From assembly GCA_946480785.1 (NCBI GenBank), contig CAMLLD010000095.1:1-20929 (forward strand): a DNA stretch of 20,929 nt. Direction: 5' to 3'. The stretch comes from an uncultured Blastocatellia bacterium. Its GTDB lineage: Bacteria; Acidobacteriota; Blastocatellia; Pyrinomonadales; Pyrinomonadaceae. Position numbers and translations under genes: made by a program. This document shows positions 1-6,680 of the stretch, in pieces; the first letter of the stretch is position 1; each line of letters starts with the position of its first letter. The notes under the pieces were generated by a model. The model had not been told where the DNA came from and did not search any database. It saw only the letters and a list, made by a program, of their open reading frames with translations.

Positions 1-824
1 CCGACATCAAGCTTAGTTTTAGTAGCGTAGGCAGTTTGCCAGCGATTCCGCGTGGTCTAAGTGAGTTTGATGTTGCGGAAGGCGGGCGTTGTTATGTGGA
101 CACAGACGAGTTGTACTTGCAGTTTGATAACTCGCTGCTGCTGCTCGAGCACAAAAATCCAATTCGTGTATCCGTCTTCATCTGTGGTCCAACAGACACT
201 GAACTAGGGCGCGTAACGTCGTTTGCGGTTTGCGCTGCGTTGCGGCGCTTTGGGCTGTTTGAGTTGCATGCGGCTGGTGTCGTCGCGCCGAAGACAAGTG
301 ACGGCGTGTTGATTGTCGGCGCGTCGGGTAGTGGTAAATCGACGCTGACGCTGGAGTTGGTCAAGTCAGGTTGGGGTTATCTTTCAGACGACGAGTTGTT
401 GTTGAGCCACGTCGGTGAAGAAGTCGAAGCACGCGGCTTTCGCAGTTTCTTTGCACTCGCGCCAGCGTCTGTCGCCACTGTTGGACCAGGCGACTTAAAA
501 ATGTGCTTTGAGCCGGCGAGCATGCTTGCCGCGCCCCCAGTTACAAGCGTCGCCGCGCGCTTCGTGTTGTTTACGTCGATTAGCGGCTTGGAAGAAACAC
601 GGATTTCCGAGTTGGACCAGGCGGAGACGATGGCGCGATTGCTTCGCGCGTGCCCCTGGGCCACTTACGATACCGCGGTTGCCGGTTCGTATTTGCAACT
701 TCTGTCGCGTCTCGCGCGCCAGGCTCGAGGTTTCGACCTTCAGGGGGGAACGGATCTGCTCGAATCGGGTCGAGCTTCACACATCATCTCGCGCTCCCTG
801 TCACGCGTGAACAATGGAGACTGA
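1..824 (+). CDS. HprK-like (HPr kinase-related) P-loop kinase, 5' partial
   Basis: The frame is open to the left edge (first whole codon at 3), so the gene probably starts outside the window. A TTG at 36 is the only nearby start-like codon and has no clear ribosome site. A Walker A motif GASGSGKST lies at 318-344, preceded by an 'ELHAAGVV' strand and followed by 'GWGYLSDDELLL', the acidic pair expected of HprK-type kinases. This short layout fits the HprK-related kinases found beside PqqD proteins and in some lasso-peptide clusters, where a homologue (PadeK) phosphorylates the precursor peptide. It is not the full two-domain HPr kinase/phosphorylase. The end overlaps the radical SAM gene by 11 bp, so the two are probably co-transcribed. 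Leucine is mostly TTG here, unlike the neighbours. The family call is good; the substrate is unknown. Confidence 0.8.
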   Translation, partial: DIKLSFSSVGSLPAIPRGLSEFDVAEGGRCYVDTDELYLQFDNSLLLLEHKNPIRVSVFICGPTDTELGRVTSFAVCAALRRFGLFELHAAGVVAPKTSDGVLIVGASGSGKSTLTLELVKSGWGYLSDDELLLSHVGEEVEARGFRSFFALAPASVATVGPGDLKMCFEPASMLAAPPVTSVAARFVLFTSISGLEETRISELDQAETMARLLRACPWATYDTAVAGSYLQLLSRLARQARGFDLQGGTDLLESGRASHIISRSLSRVNNGD

Positions 825-1848
825 TGGCCACTTCAGTAACGACTATGGCCCACATCGTTTGAGTGTGGAGTTGGCCAACATCTGCAATCTCCATTGCAGC
901 TACTGCTTTCGCTCCGCAGACAATCTCTATAGCCAGCACGCCGAATTTTTTCCGCTCCCACTGCTACGCCGCGTGATCGCTGAGGCGCGCACAGCAGCAC
1001 AGATCACGCGCGTCAACTTCACCGGCGGCGAGCCGGCGCTGCATCCGCAGTTCGCCCAAGTTTTGGAAACAGTCGCGGCGGCCGATCTGCAAGCGAGTTT
1101 CGTCACGAACGGCTGGCATTTCGAACGCATCTGGCCCGCGTTGGTCGCAAACCGCGCGGCCATTTCGCACGTCGCCTTTAGTCTTGACGGCATCGATCGC
1201 GAAACTCACGACCACTGGCGCGGCGCGGGATCGTTCGAACGACTCGTGCGCGCCTTCTCGCGTTGCTACATCGCGCGCCTGCCGTTTGCGATCAAGATCG
1301 TGGTGCGCCGCGATCTGGTGGACCAACTCGAGCAGATCGCGATCTTCGCCGCGCGCATGGGCGCCGCCGCGTTGAACTTCGTTCACGTGATGCCGACCTC
1401 GAGCAACGCTGAAAACGATCTCTCACTTAATCGCGACGAACAGCGCGCGGTGGAAGAAGAGATCGCGATCCTCGCGCGCATCTTCAAAATGAAAATCGGC
1501 ATCGACGTCGGTTACTACAACGTCGACGTGCAACGTGCGCCATGCGCGCCGCTCGCCGGCACGAGCATGAACGTCGACTATCGTGGCCGGCTGTCGCTTT
1601 GTTGCAACCTGTCGGGCTTTCGCGGCGCGGCCGAAGAAGCGGACGTTGTTGCGGATCTGAACGTGGAATCGTTTGCCGCGGCGCTCGCAAAACTGCGCGC
1701 ACTCGCCGCAACTCAACTACAAAAACGCCGCGAAGCCCTCGTCACGCTCTACTCGAAAGGCGTAACACCGGATCTCTACACCGGTTCACCCTGCCTGTTT
1801 TGTCTTCAGAGCTATGGCAAGATCCCCTGGCACAATGGCGCGCACTGA
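814..1848 (+). CDS. Radical SAM/SPASM-type enzyme, putative peptide maturase
   Basis: This 344-residue protein carries the radical SAM cluster motif CxxxCxxC at C24, C28 and C31 ('ICNLHCSYCF'). 'NFTGGEPALHP' follows, the usual SAM-binding GGE segment. The C-terminal part has further cysteines at C244, C263, C264, C327 and C330, which fits a SPASM/twitch-like auxiliary Fe-S region. Such enzymes use S-adenosylmethionine to make a 5'-deoxyadenosyl radical, and many act on peptides delivered by a PqqD-like domain, which this operon also encodes (2833-3105). The ATG at 814 overlaps the upstream gene by 11 bp and the downstream sulfotransferase start by about 14 bp, suggesting translational coupling. 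The exact reaction (crosslink, epimerisation, decarboxylation or other) cannot be read from the sequence. Confidence 0.88.
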   Translation: METDGHFSNDYGPHRLSVELANICNLHCSYCFRSADNLYSQHAEFFPLPLLRRVIAEARTAAQITRVNFTGGEPALHPQFAQVLETVAAADLQASFVTNGWHFERIWPALVANRAAISHVAFSLDGIDRETHDHWRGAGSFERLVRAFSRCYIARLPFAIKIVVRRDLVDQLEQIAIFAARMGAAALNFVHVMPTSSNAENDLSLNRDEQRAVEEEIAILARIFKMKIGIDVGYYNVDVQRAPCAPLAGTSMNVDYRGRLSLCCNLSGFRGAAEEADVVADLNVESFAAALAKLRALAATQLQKRREALVTLYSKGVTPDLYTGSPCLFCLQSYGKIPWHNGAH

Positions 1849-2833
1849 GTTCTGCGGCTGGCTGCCCGTTGATGCGGTTGTTGTGAATGGGCGGCCGGGT
1901 CTTACGTGGCTCGACATGACCGGAATCGATCTCACCGAACCTTTCTTTCAACAAACTGTCGAGCGCCTTCGAGCCGAACACCCAAACCGAGAGGAGCGGT
2001 TCACTGAGTTCGACACACTGGTCCAACTCGAAAAAACCTTCGACAGCGTCGCGCCCACCGGCTTCATCTTTCATTCGTCGCGCTGTGGCTCGACACTACT
2101 CGCGAATGCATGCCGCGCGATCGACGGCGCGATCGTTCTTTCCGAACCACCCGCCGTGGACAAACTCATCGCGCGCTTCATCACGGACGTTGACGAACAC
2201 GGCACGAAAGCAAAGCTGTATTCGATTTTCCTGCGCGGCGTCGTGAAAGCGTTGGGCCAACGTCGCAACGGTAACGAACAAAATCTTTTCGTGAAGTTTG
2301 CCTGTTGCAGTGTCTCGCAAATCGAACGCATTCGCCGCATCTGGCCGGACGTGCCGTGGGTGTTTCTGTATCGCGACCCAGTTGAAACGATCGTCTCAAA
2401 CCTGCAGAACGTTCCCGCGTGGCTACAGGATGAGGACCATCGCGTCCTCGCTTCGATCACCGGCGTTTCGACCGAAACCGTCGCCGCGATGAGCACCGCG
2501 GAACTCTGCGCGCGTGCGCTCGGCAGTTTCTATGCAACCGCAACTCGCGTTGCAAACGATCGCGCGCTGTTGCTTAATTACAACCAACTGTCACTGGCTG
2601 AAATAACGAACGTGTTGAAGTTTTTCGGGGTCGAACCTGCGGCTGCCGAATTGGAAACCATCGCGCGCCAAAGCCAAACGTATTCGAAATCGATCGCCGG
2701 CAATCGCGCTTTTGTCGCCGACACAGATGCAAAACAACGCGCGGCCGGCGCACACGTGCACGAGATCGCCGAGCGTTGGGCCAACGAGCCTTATCGACTA
2801 CTCGAACAAAAACGACTGGGAAACAAACGATAA
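1835..2833 (+). CDS. Sulfotransferase-like protein (P-loop, PAPS-binding type)
   Basis: A 332-residue protein. A sulfotransferase-like 5'-phosphosulfate loop, 'HSSRCGSTLL', is at residues 80-89, and a 3'-phosphate-binding segment, 'YRDPVETIVS', is at 179-188. Family members transfer sulfate from PAPS to a hydroxyl or amine. The N-terminal part, starting 'GWLP' and later 'TEPFFQQTV', resembles the leader region of sulfotransferase-family proteins that sit next to PqqD genes. I preferred ATG 1835 over the in-frame ATG at 1814 because it leaves only a few residues before 'GWLP'; neither has a strong ribosome site. The stop codon shares one base with the PqqD start (TAATG). In this operon it may sulfate a peptide or a cell-surface molecule, which is inference. 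Confidence 0.82.
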   Translation: MARTEFCGWLPVDAVVVNGRPGLTWLDMTGIDLTEPFFQQTVERLRAEHPNREERFTEFDTLVQLEKTFDSVAPTGFIFHSSRCGSTLLANACRAIDGAIVLSEPPAVDKLIARFITDVDEHGTKAKLYSIFLRGVVKALGQRRNGNEQNLFVKFACCSVSQIERIRRIWPDVPWVFLYRDPVETIVSNLQNVPAWLQDEDHRVLASITGVSTETVAAMSTAELCARALGSFYATATRVANDRALLLNYNQLSLAEITNVLKFFGVEPAAAELETIARQSQTYSKSIAGNRAFVADTDAKQRAAGAHVHEIAERWANEPYRLLEQKRLGNKR

Positions 2834-3105
2834 TGAATTCTGCAAATCTGACCGCGAGCAAGCACGTCGTCGTCACGGATTTCGACGGCGGTGAAGGCAT
2901 ACTCGTCGACCTGAACACCAAACGCTATTTCCAACTGAACGAAACCGCGATGATCGTTTGGCGAGGTCTCGAGCAAGGCAAATCGACCGGCGAGATCGTC
3001 GCCGACTTCACGTCGAGTTACGAAGTCGAACCCGATCGCGCCACGCTCAGCGTCGAACGGCTGCTCGATAGTTTTCAGACTTACAAATTAGTCTCCGCGA
3101 AGTGA
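2833..3105 (+). CDS. PqqD-family protein (RiPP recognition element)
   Basis: A 90-residue protein with the PqqD pattern: an N-terminal beta region ending in 'GILVDLNTKRYFQLNETAMIVW', then helices with 'STGEIVADF' and a C-terminal 'LLDSFQTYKLV'. PqqD folds bind leader peptides and present them to radical SAM or cyclase/protease partners; in lasso pathways the same fold is the B1 protein. The ATG at 2833 overlaps the sulfotransferase stop by one base. An in-frame start upstream (2776) would sit inside the sulfotransferase gene and is not needed. Its stop also shares a base with the next start. It lies two genes from a radical SAM enzyme, and a B2-like protease is encoded at 8262-8759, so a peptide-modification role is likely. 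The precursor is not visible. Confidence 0.9.
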   Translation: MNSANLTASKHVVVTDFDGGEGILVDLNTKRYFQLNETAMIVWRGLEQGKSTGEIVADFTSSYEVEPDRATLSVERLLDSFQTYKLVSAK

Positions 3106-3620
3106 TGAACTGGCTGAAGATCAAATACGCTCTGCTCACCCTCGCGATCTTCCTACCCTTAATTTGGGCGTTTGCTTACGTGCGCAATGCGTATCCCGTC
3201 GCGGCGTGGAACGTGATGATGGCGCCGGGACTGCTCGAACACGGCCGTACTTACTGGATGCTGCGCGGCGAAACAGTTTCCGGCGAAACGCTCGACATTC
3301 CCGCGATCAGTCTTACGAACGCGCTGTACGCGCGCACCTGGACCATGGTCAACGCAACCGTCGCTAACCAGGCTTTCAAAATTTCTAACCCGCATCCCGC
3401 GAACGCCGAGTTGCTGCGCGAATCTGGCGGTCTCGAAAACTTGCCGCCGGGTGCGCGTCTGCCCGATCTGCTGCGCGCGTGGGGCGATCTCTACAACGAA
3501 TGCCTCGCGCCCACTTCACCGCAACGCCTGAAAGCGATTCGCCTCGACATGTATCGCTGGGAAGGCGGCAGCTACGCGAGCTACGACAACTTCATCCAAA
3601 CGTGGCGGCAGGAATTATAA
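3105..3620 (+). CDS. Hypothetical single-pass membrane protein
   Basis: A 171-residue protein I do not recognise. One hydrophobic segment near the N-terminus (about residues 7-26, 'YALLTLAIFLPLIWAFAYV') acts as a signal anchor. The remaining ~140 residues are polar and probably lie outside the cytoplasm. That part contains no cysteine pair or metal motif except an isolated Cys in 'LYNECLAP', and is rich in Trp, Tyr and Arg ('RTYWMLRGE', 'DMYRWEGGSY'). The ATG overlaps the PqqD stop (TGATG at 3103-3107); a GTG at 3102 is a less likely start. The HTTM-like gene begins about 8 bp downstream, so the two are probably made together and may form a membrane complex. No function is assigned. Confidence 0.75.
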   Translation: MNWLKIKYALLTLAIFLPLIWAFAYVRNAYPVAAWNVMMAPGLLEHGRTYWMLRGETVSGETLDIPAISLTNALYARTWTMVNATVANQAFKISNPHPANAELLRESGGLENLPPGARLPDLLRAWGDLYNECLAPTSPQRLKAIRLDMYRWEGGSYASYDNFIQTWRQEL

Positions 3621-3628
3621 ATCGCGTC

Positions 3629-4471
3629 GTGCCGTCGAGCGCTTTCGCGCTGGGCGTGGCGCGAGTCGTGGTCCACGGCACGTTTCTCGTCTCCGTCCTA
3701 ATCGCCTCATTCTCCGCGCTCGGACATTTGCCGGTCACGATTCTGCGGCCCACGGGCGTGATGAAGTTTTTGCCGTGGAGTTTCTACGATCGCCTCGTGA
3801 CGCCGTCGGGAATGACGATCCTGAAAGTCGTGATGGTCGTGTCGCTGCTGCTGAGCACCGCCGGGTTGTTCAGTGTCGTTTCGACGAAGAGCTCGTTCCT
3901 GCTGGTGTTGTTCTATCAGGGTTTGTTGCGCAGCTTCGGCCACTTCAACCACGACGAGATGCTTGGGGTTTATTGTCTCGCAGTTCTCGCCTTCACGCCC
4001 TGCGCTGATGAATTCTCGTTGGACCAATGGTTAAGGAAAACAAAGCGTGTCGTGCGACCGGCGTTTGCTTACGCGTATCCGATTCTGCTGATGCAGTTGC
4101 TGATGGCCTGGGTTTATTTCAGCGCGTGCCTGATAAAACTGCGCACGGGCTGGCTCGGCTATCTCAGCCCCGACAATCTCCCGTCGCTCGCGATCTATCA
4201 TTCGCTCGACAACCTGCACGACACGGCGTTTCGACTCGCGTTCTGGTTGCCGCAGGTCAAAGCATATCTGCCGGTGTTGGTGGGGCTGGTGTTGCTTTGG
4301 GAATTCGTTTTTCCGCTCGCGGTTTTCTTTCCGCGGCTGCGCTGGTGGATTCTGGGCGGTGGTGTGGTGTTTCACCTCTCAACGCTCTTCTTCATGAACA
4401 TTTTTTTCCCACATCAACTCGCGCTGTATCTGCTTTTCGTCAATTGGGACCGCTTTCGTAAAAGTGATTGA
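3629..4471 (+). CDS. HTTM-like polytopic membrane protein
   Basis: A protein of about 280 residues with several hydrophobic segments: near 'VVVHGTFLVSVLIASFSAL', 'MTILKVVMVVSLLLSTAGLF', 'YPILLMQLLMAWVYFSACL', 'YLPVLVGLVLLWEFVFPLAV' and the last 'VFHLSTLFFMNIFFPHQLAL'. The loops 'SFGHFNHDEMLGVYCLAVLAFTP' and 'SACLIKLRTGWL', and the terminal 'FHLSTLFFMNIFFP', resemble HTTM proteins, the membrane part shared with vitamin K-dependent gamma-carboxylase. No soluble carboxylase portion follows. I chose GTG 3629, 8 bp after the previous stop with 'GCAGGAA' upstream; the frame is open further upstream but overlaps the previous gene. It is the last gene of the operon. HTTM proteins lacking the carboxylase tail have no settled function. 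Confidence 0.72.
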   Translation: MPSSAFALGVARVVVHGTFLVSVLIASFSALGHLPVTILRPTGVMKFLPWSFYDRLVTPSGMTILKVVMVVSLLLSTAGLFSVVSTKSSFLLVLFYQGLLRSFGHFNHDEMLGVYCLAVLAFTPCADEFSLDQWLRKTKRVVRPAFAYAYPILLMQLLMAWVYFSACLIKLRTGWLGYLSPDNLPSLAIYHSLDNLHDTAFRLAFWLPQVKAYLPVLVGLVLLWEFVFPLAVFFPRLRWWILGGGVVFHLSTLFFMNIFFPHQLALYLLFVNWDRFRKSD

Positions 4472-4496
4472 CCCGCGCGTAAACGCGTGGTACGTT

Positions 4497-4527
4497 CTGA
4501 CTGCGCATCGCGTTGTTGTTCTAACAT
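4497..4527 (+). promoter_or_regulatory. Possible promoter for the P-domain/lamin-tail gene
   Basis: CTGACT at 4497-4502 and TAACAT at 4522-4527 are separated by 19 bp, about 65 nt before the ATG at 4592. Both elements are imperfect. The gap between operons supports a promoter somewhere here, but this assignment is weak. Confidence 0.3.
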
Positions 4528-4548
4528 CGCCCAAAAATAAATCGCCCA
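4526..4548. repeat. 8-bp direct repeat in the intergenic region
   Basis: ATCGCCCA occurs at 4526-4533 and again at 4541-4548, a 15-nt period separated by an A/T stretch. The first copy overlaps the putative -10. It could be a paired regulator site; chance is also possible for a repeat this short. Confidence 0.4.
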
Positions 4549-4591
4549 CTTTGATCGTCCACGACAAATAAACCCCCGAGGAGAATACTCA

Positions 4592-6562
4592 ATGCTCAGA
4601 TCTCGCCGCAGATCTTTGCTGTGTTGTGCGCTTGCCTTCGTACTGGTCCATGCCTTTATCCCTTGCCCCGCAATGCCGGGTGCAATGAACGTTGCCTACG
4701 CCAAGAAAGCCGCGAAGAAGAAACGCAAAAAGAAATCAGCGCGGACTTCCATACCGCTTTCGTCGACGTATTCAGTTCCCAGAAACTACGTCTACTTTTC
4801 ACTGACGGATTCGACCGCACGACGCGCAGCAACTGTTCCGGCTCTTGAGCAACCGATCGCGCGCGCTTTACGAAGTCGTACTGGAGCGGCAAGAGTTCCC
4901 GGCATTCACACGCTGCCGGTACAAACCGCGGCGGCCGCGAACGGTTCGCCTGCAGTCTTCTCCAACGCAAACCCGATCGAGATTCCCGCGATCAACAGCA
5001 CCACCGATCCGGAGCCCGCGATTCCGTATCCGTCTGACATCGACGTGCTTGGTCTAACCGGTGTCGTCACCAACGTCTCAGTCACCATTCACGGTCTGAC
5101 TCACTCGTCGCCTCAAGATCTCGACATGCTGTTGCTTGGCCCCAGCGGACAAACGTTTCACTTCTGGTCTGACGCGGGCGGCGCTAACGCTGTTTCCGAC
5201 ATCACCGTCAACGTCGCTGACGACGGCACGACACCGCTGCCCGATTCGGGTCCACTGGTCGACGGCACGACCTACAAGCCGTTCAACGCCGACACTACCG
5301 GCGATGATTTCCCCTTGCCCGCGGTTGGTCCACCCTACAACGAACCAGCTCCCGCGGGCTCTGCTACGTTTGCCAGTGTCTTCAACGGCTTGACTGCCGA
5401 TCAGGTAAACGGAACGTGGAGTCTTTTCATCACCGACGACACTGACGGCAACGGCGGCACGATCGCGGGTGGCTGGTCGCTGAATATCTCGACCGCGATT
5501 CCGGCGACGAAGGCCGGCCAGTTGATCATCAGCGAGTTTCGTTTGAGTGGTCCAAACGGCGCCGATGACGAGTTCATCGAGCTTTACAACACCACGTCAG
5601 CGTCTTTGCTGGTACAGGCCGCGGATGGTTCGGATGGACTCGGTGTCGCCGCTTCCGACGGCACGACACGCTGCACAGTTCCGAATGGAACGGTGATTCC
5701 CACTCACGGTCACTATCTCTGCGCCAACAGCAGCAACTCGTTGTCGGTCGAACCAGACGGCGTTTACGCGACCGGAATTCCCGATAACGCGGGCATCGCG
5801 CTCTTCAACAACGCCACCGGCGGCGCGAGTTACAACCTCGCGAATCGGCTCGACGCGATCGGCTCAACGAATGAAACCAACGCCCTTTACAGAGAAGGCG
5901 CCGGTTACTCGCCGCTCTCCCCAACCACGGTGGACTACGCCTTTTATCGTGATTTACGGCCCGCCGGTCAGCCCAAAGACACGGATGACAACGCCCTTGA
6001 CTTACTTTTTGTAAACACCACTGCCGCGAATGGCGGCGCGCTCGGCGCACCCGGCGCGGAAAATCTCGCGAGTCCGATTGAGCAGAACAACAACTTCCCC
6101 GCGACGCTCATGGCGCCGTGCATCGCTGCTTCAGCTGCGCCAAATCGCGTGCGCGACTTCACTTCCGATCCCGAAAACCAAGCAACCTTCGGCACCATCT
6201 CGATTCGCCGCGTCATTACCAACAACACTGCCAACGACGTCACACGTCTGCGCTTCCGCATCATCGACATAACAACCTCCCCAGCGCCGGCCGGCTTTGC
6301 CGACTTGCGCGTGCTTACGTCGTCGGGTTCGACAGAGGACGATCCGTGTAACCCCGGCGAACTGATCGACATTGCTGGTCTAACTTTGGAAACGCCGCCA
6401 TCGCAGCCTATCGGTGGCGGATTTAATTCCACACTCTCTGCCGGAACGATCACACTCGAGTCGCCGTTGCCGCCCAGCTCGTCGATGACAGTCAACTTCC
6501 TGCTCGGAGTGCAACAGACCGGCCGGTTCAGATTTTTCGTGAATATCGAGGCGCTCCCTTGA
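4592..6562 (+). CDS. Secreted protein with P domain and lamin-tail-like domain
   Basis: A 656-residue exported protein. GAGGAG at 4578-4583 is a good ribosome site for ATG 4592. The signal region 'RSRRRSLLCCALAFVLVHAF' probably ends near 'VAYA', and is followed at once by the basic tract 'KKAAKKKRKKKSAR'. Residues about 120-300 match a proprotein-convertase P (Homo B) domain: 'VSVTIHGLTHSSPQDLDMLL', 'LLGPSGQTFHF', 'NGTWSLFITDDTDGNGGTI', 'GGWSLNI'. Residues from about 308 ('GQLIISEFRLSG..DDEFIELYN') look like a lamin-tail domain. A C-terminal beta module runs from 'VRDFTSDP' to the terminal 'FVNIEALP'. No peptidase catalytic domain is present, so the P domain does not accompany a protease here. 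It is paralogous to 6681-8201. A surface or extracellular structural role is likely; the substrate or partner is unknown. Confidence 0.85.
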   Translation: MLRSRRRSLLCCALAFVLVHAFIPCPAMPGAMNVAYAKKAAKKKRKKKSARTSIPLSSTYSVPRNYVYFSLTDSTARRAATVPALEQPIARALRSRTGAARVPGIHTLPVQTAAAANGSPAVFSNANPIEIPAINSTTDPEPAIPYPSDIDVLGLTGVVTNVSVTIHGLTHSSPQDLDMLLLGPSGQTFHFWSDAGGANAVSDITVNVADDGTTPLPDSGPLVDGTTYKPFNADTTGDDFPLPAVGPPYNEPAPAGSATFASVFNGLTADQVNGTWSLFITDDTDGNGGTIAGGWSLNISTAIPATKAGQLIISEFRLSGPNGADDEFIELYNTTSASLLVQAADGSDGLGVAASDGTTRCTVPNGTVIPTHGHYLCANSSNSLSVEPDGVYATGIPDNAGIALFNNATGGASYNLANRLDAIGSTNETNALYREGAGYSPLSPTTVDYAFYRDLRPAGQPKDTDDNALDLLFVNTTAANGGALGAPGAENLASPIEQNNNFPATLMAPCIAASAAPNRVRDFTSDPENQATFGTISIRRVITNNTANDVTRLRFRIIDITTSPAPAGFADLRVLTSSGSTEDDPCNPGELIDIAGLTLETPPSQPIGGGFNSTLSAGTITLESPLPPSSSMTVNFLLGVQQTGRFRFFVNIEALP

Positions 6563-6600
6563 GAGGTTGGCCCACAATGAGCGGTTGATTTTGAATTTCG

Positions 6601-6630
6601 TTGACTGCCCTCAAAAGGGCATGCTACGGT
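6601..6630 (+). promoter_or_regulatory. Promoter with palindromic spacer upstream of the second lamin-tail gene
   Basis: TTGACT (6601-6606) and an extended -10, TGCTACGGT (TG at 6622-6623, hexamer 6625-6630), have an 18-bp spacer. The spacer region holds a perfect 6-bp inverted repeat, TGCCCT-CAAA-AGGGCA (6606-6621). The start codon is about 50 nt downstream. No T-run follows, so this is more likely a promoter/operator than a terminator. Confidence 0.5.
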
Positions 6631-6680
6631 TCTCGGCCCGCAAAAAACATCGTGTGGTCCAACCTAACAAGGAGATAAAC

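Noticed and set aside
3479..3628. Extended upstream start of the HTTM-like gene at 3479
   Set aside because: It would overlap the preceding gene by about 140 bp and adds an Arg/Pro/His-rich stretch that does not resemble a membrane protein start.
4473..4490. Hairpin CCGCGCG-TAAA-CGCGTGG after the HTTM gene as a terminator
   Set aside because: The stem has a G-T pair and no T-run follows, so termination cannot be claimed, although the position is suitable.
4700..4745. Lysine-rich tract as a histone-like or DNA-binding protein
   Set aside because: It directly follows an export signal in a protein with P and lamin-tail domains, so a cytoplasmic DNA role is unlikely.
4955..5493. P domain as sign of a subtilisin-type protease
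   Set aside because: No Asp-His-Ser catalytic domain is present in the protein or in the adjoining frames.
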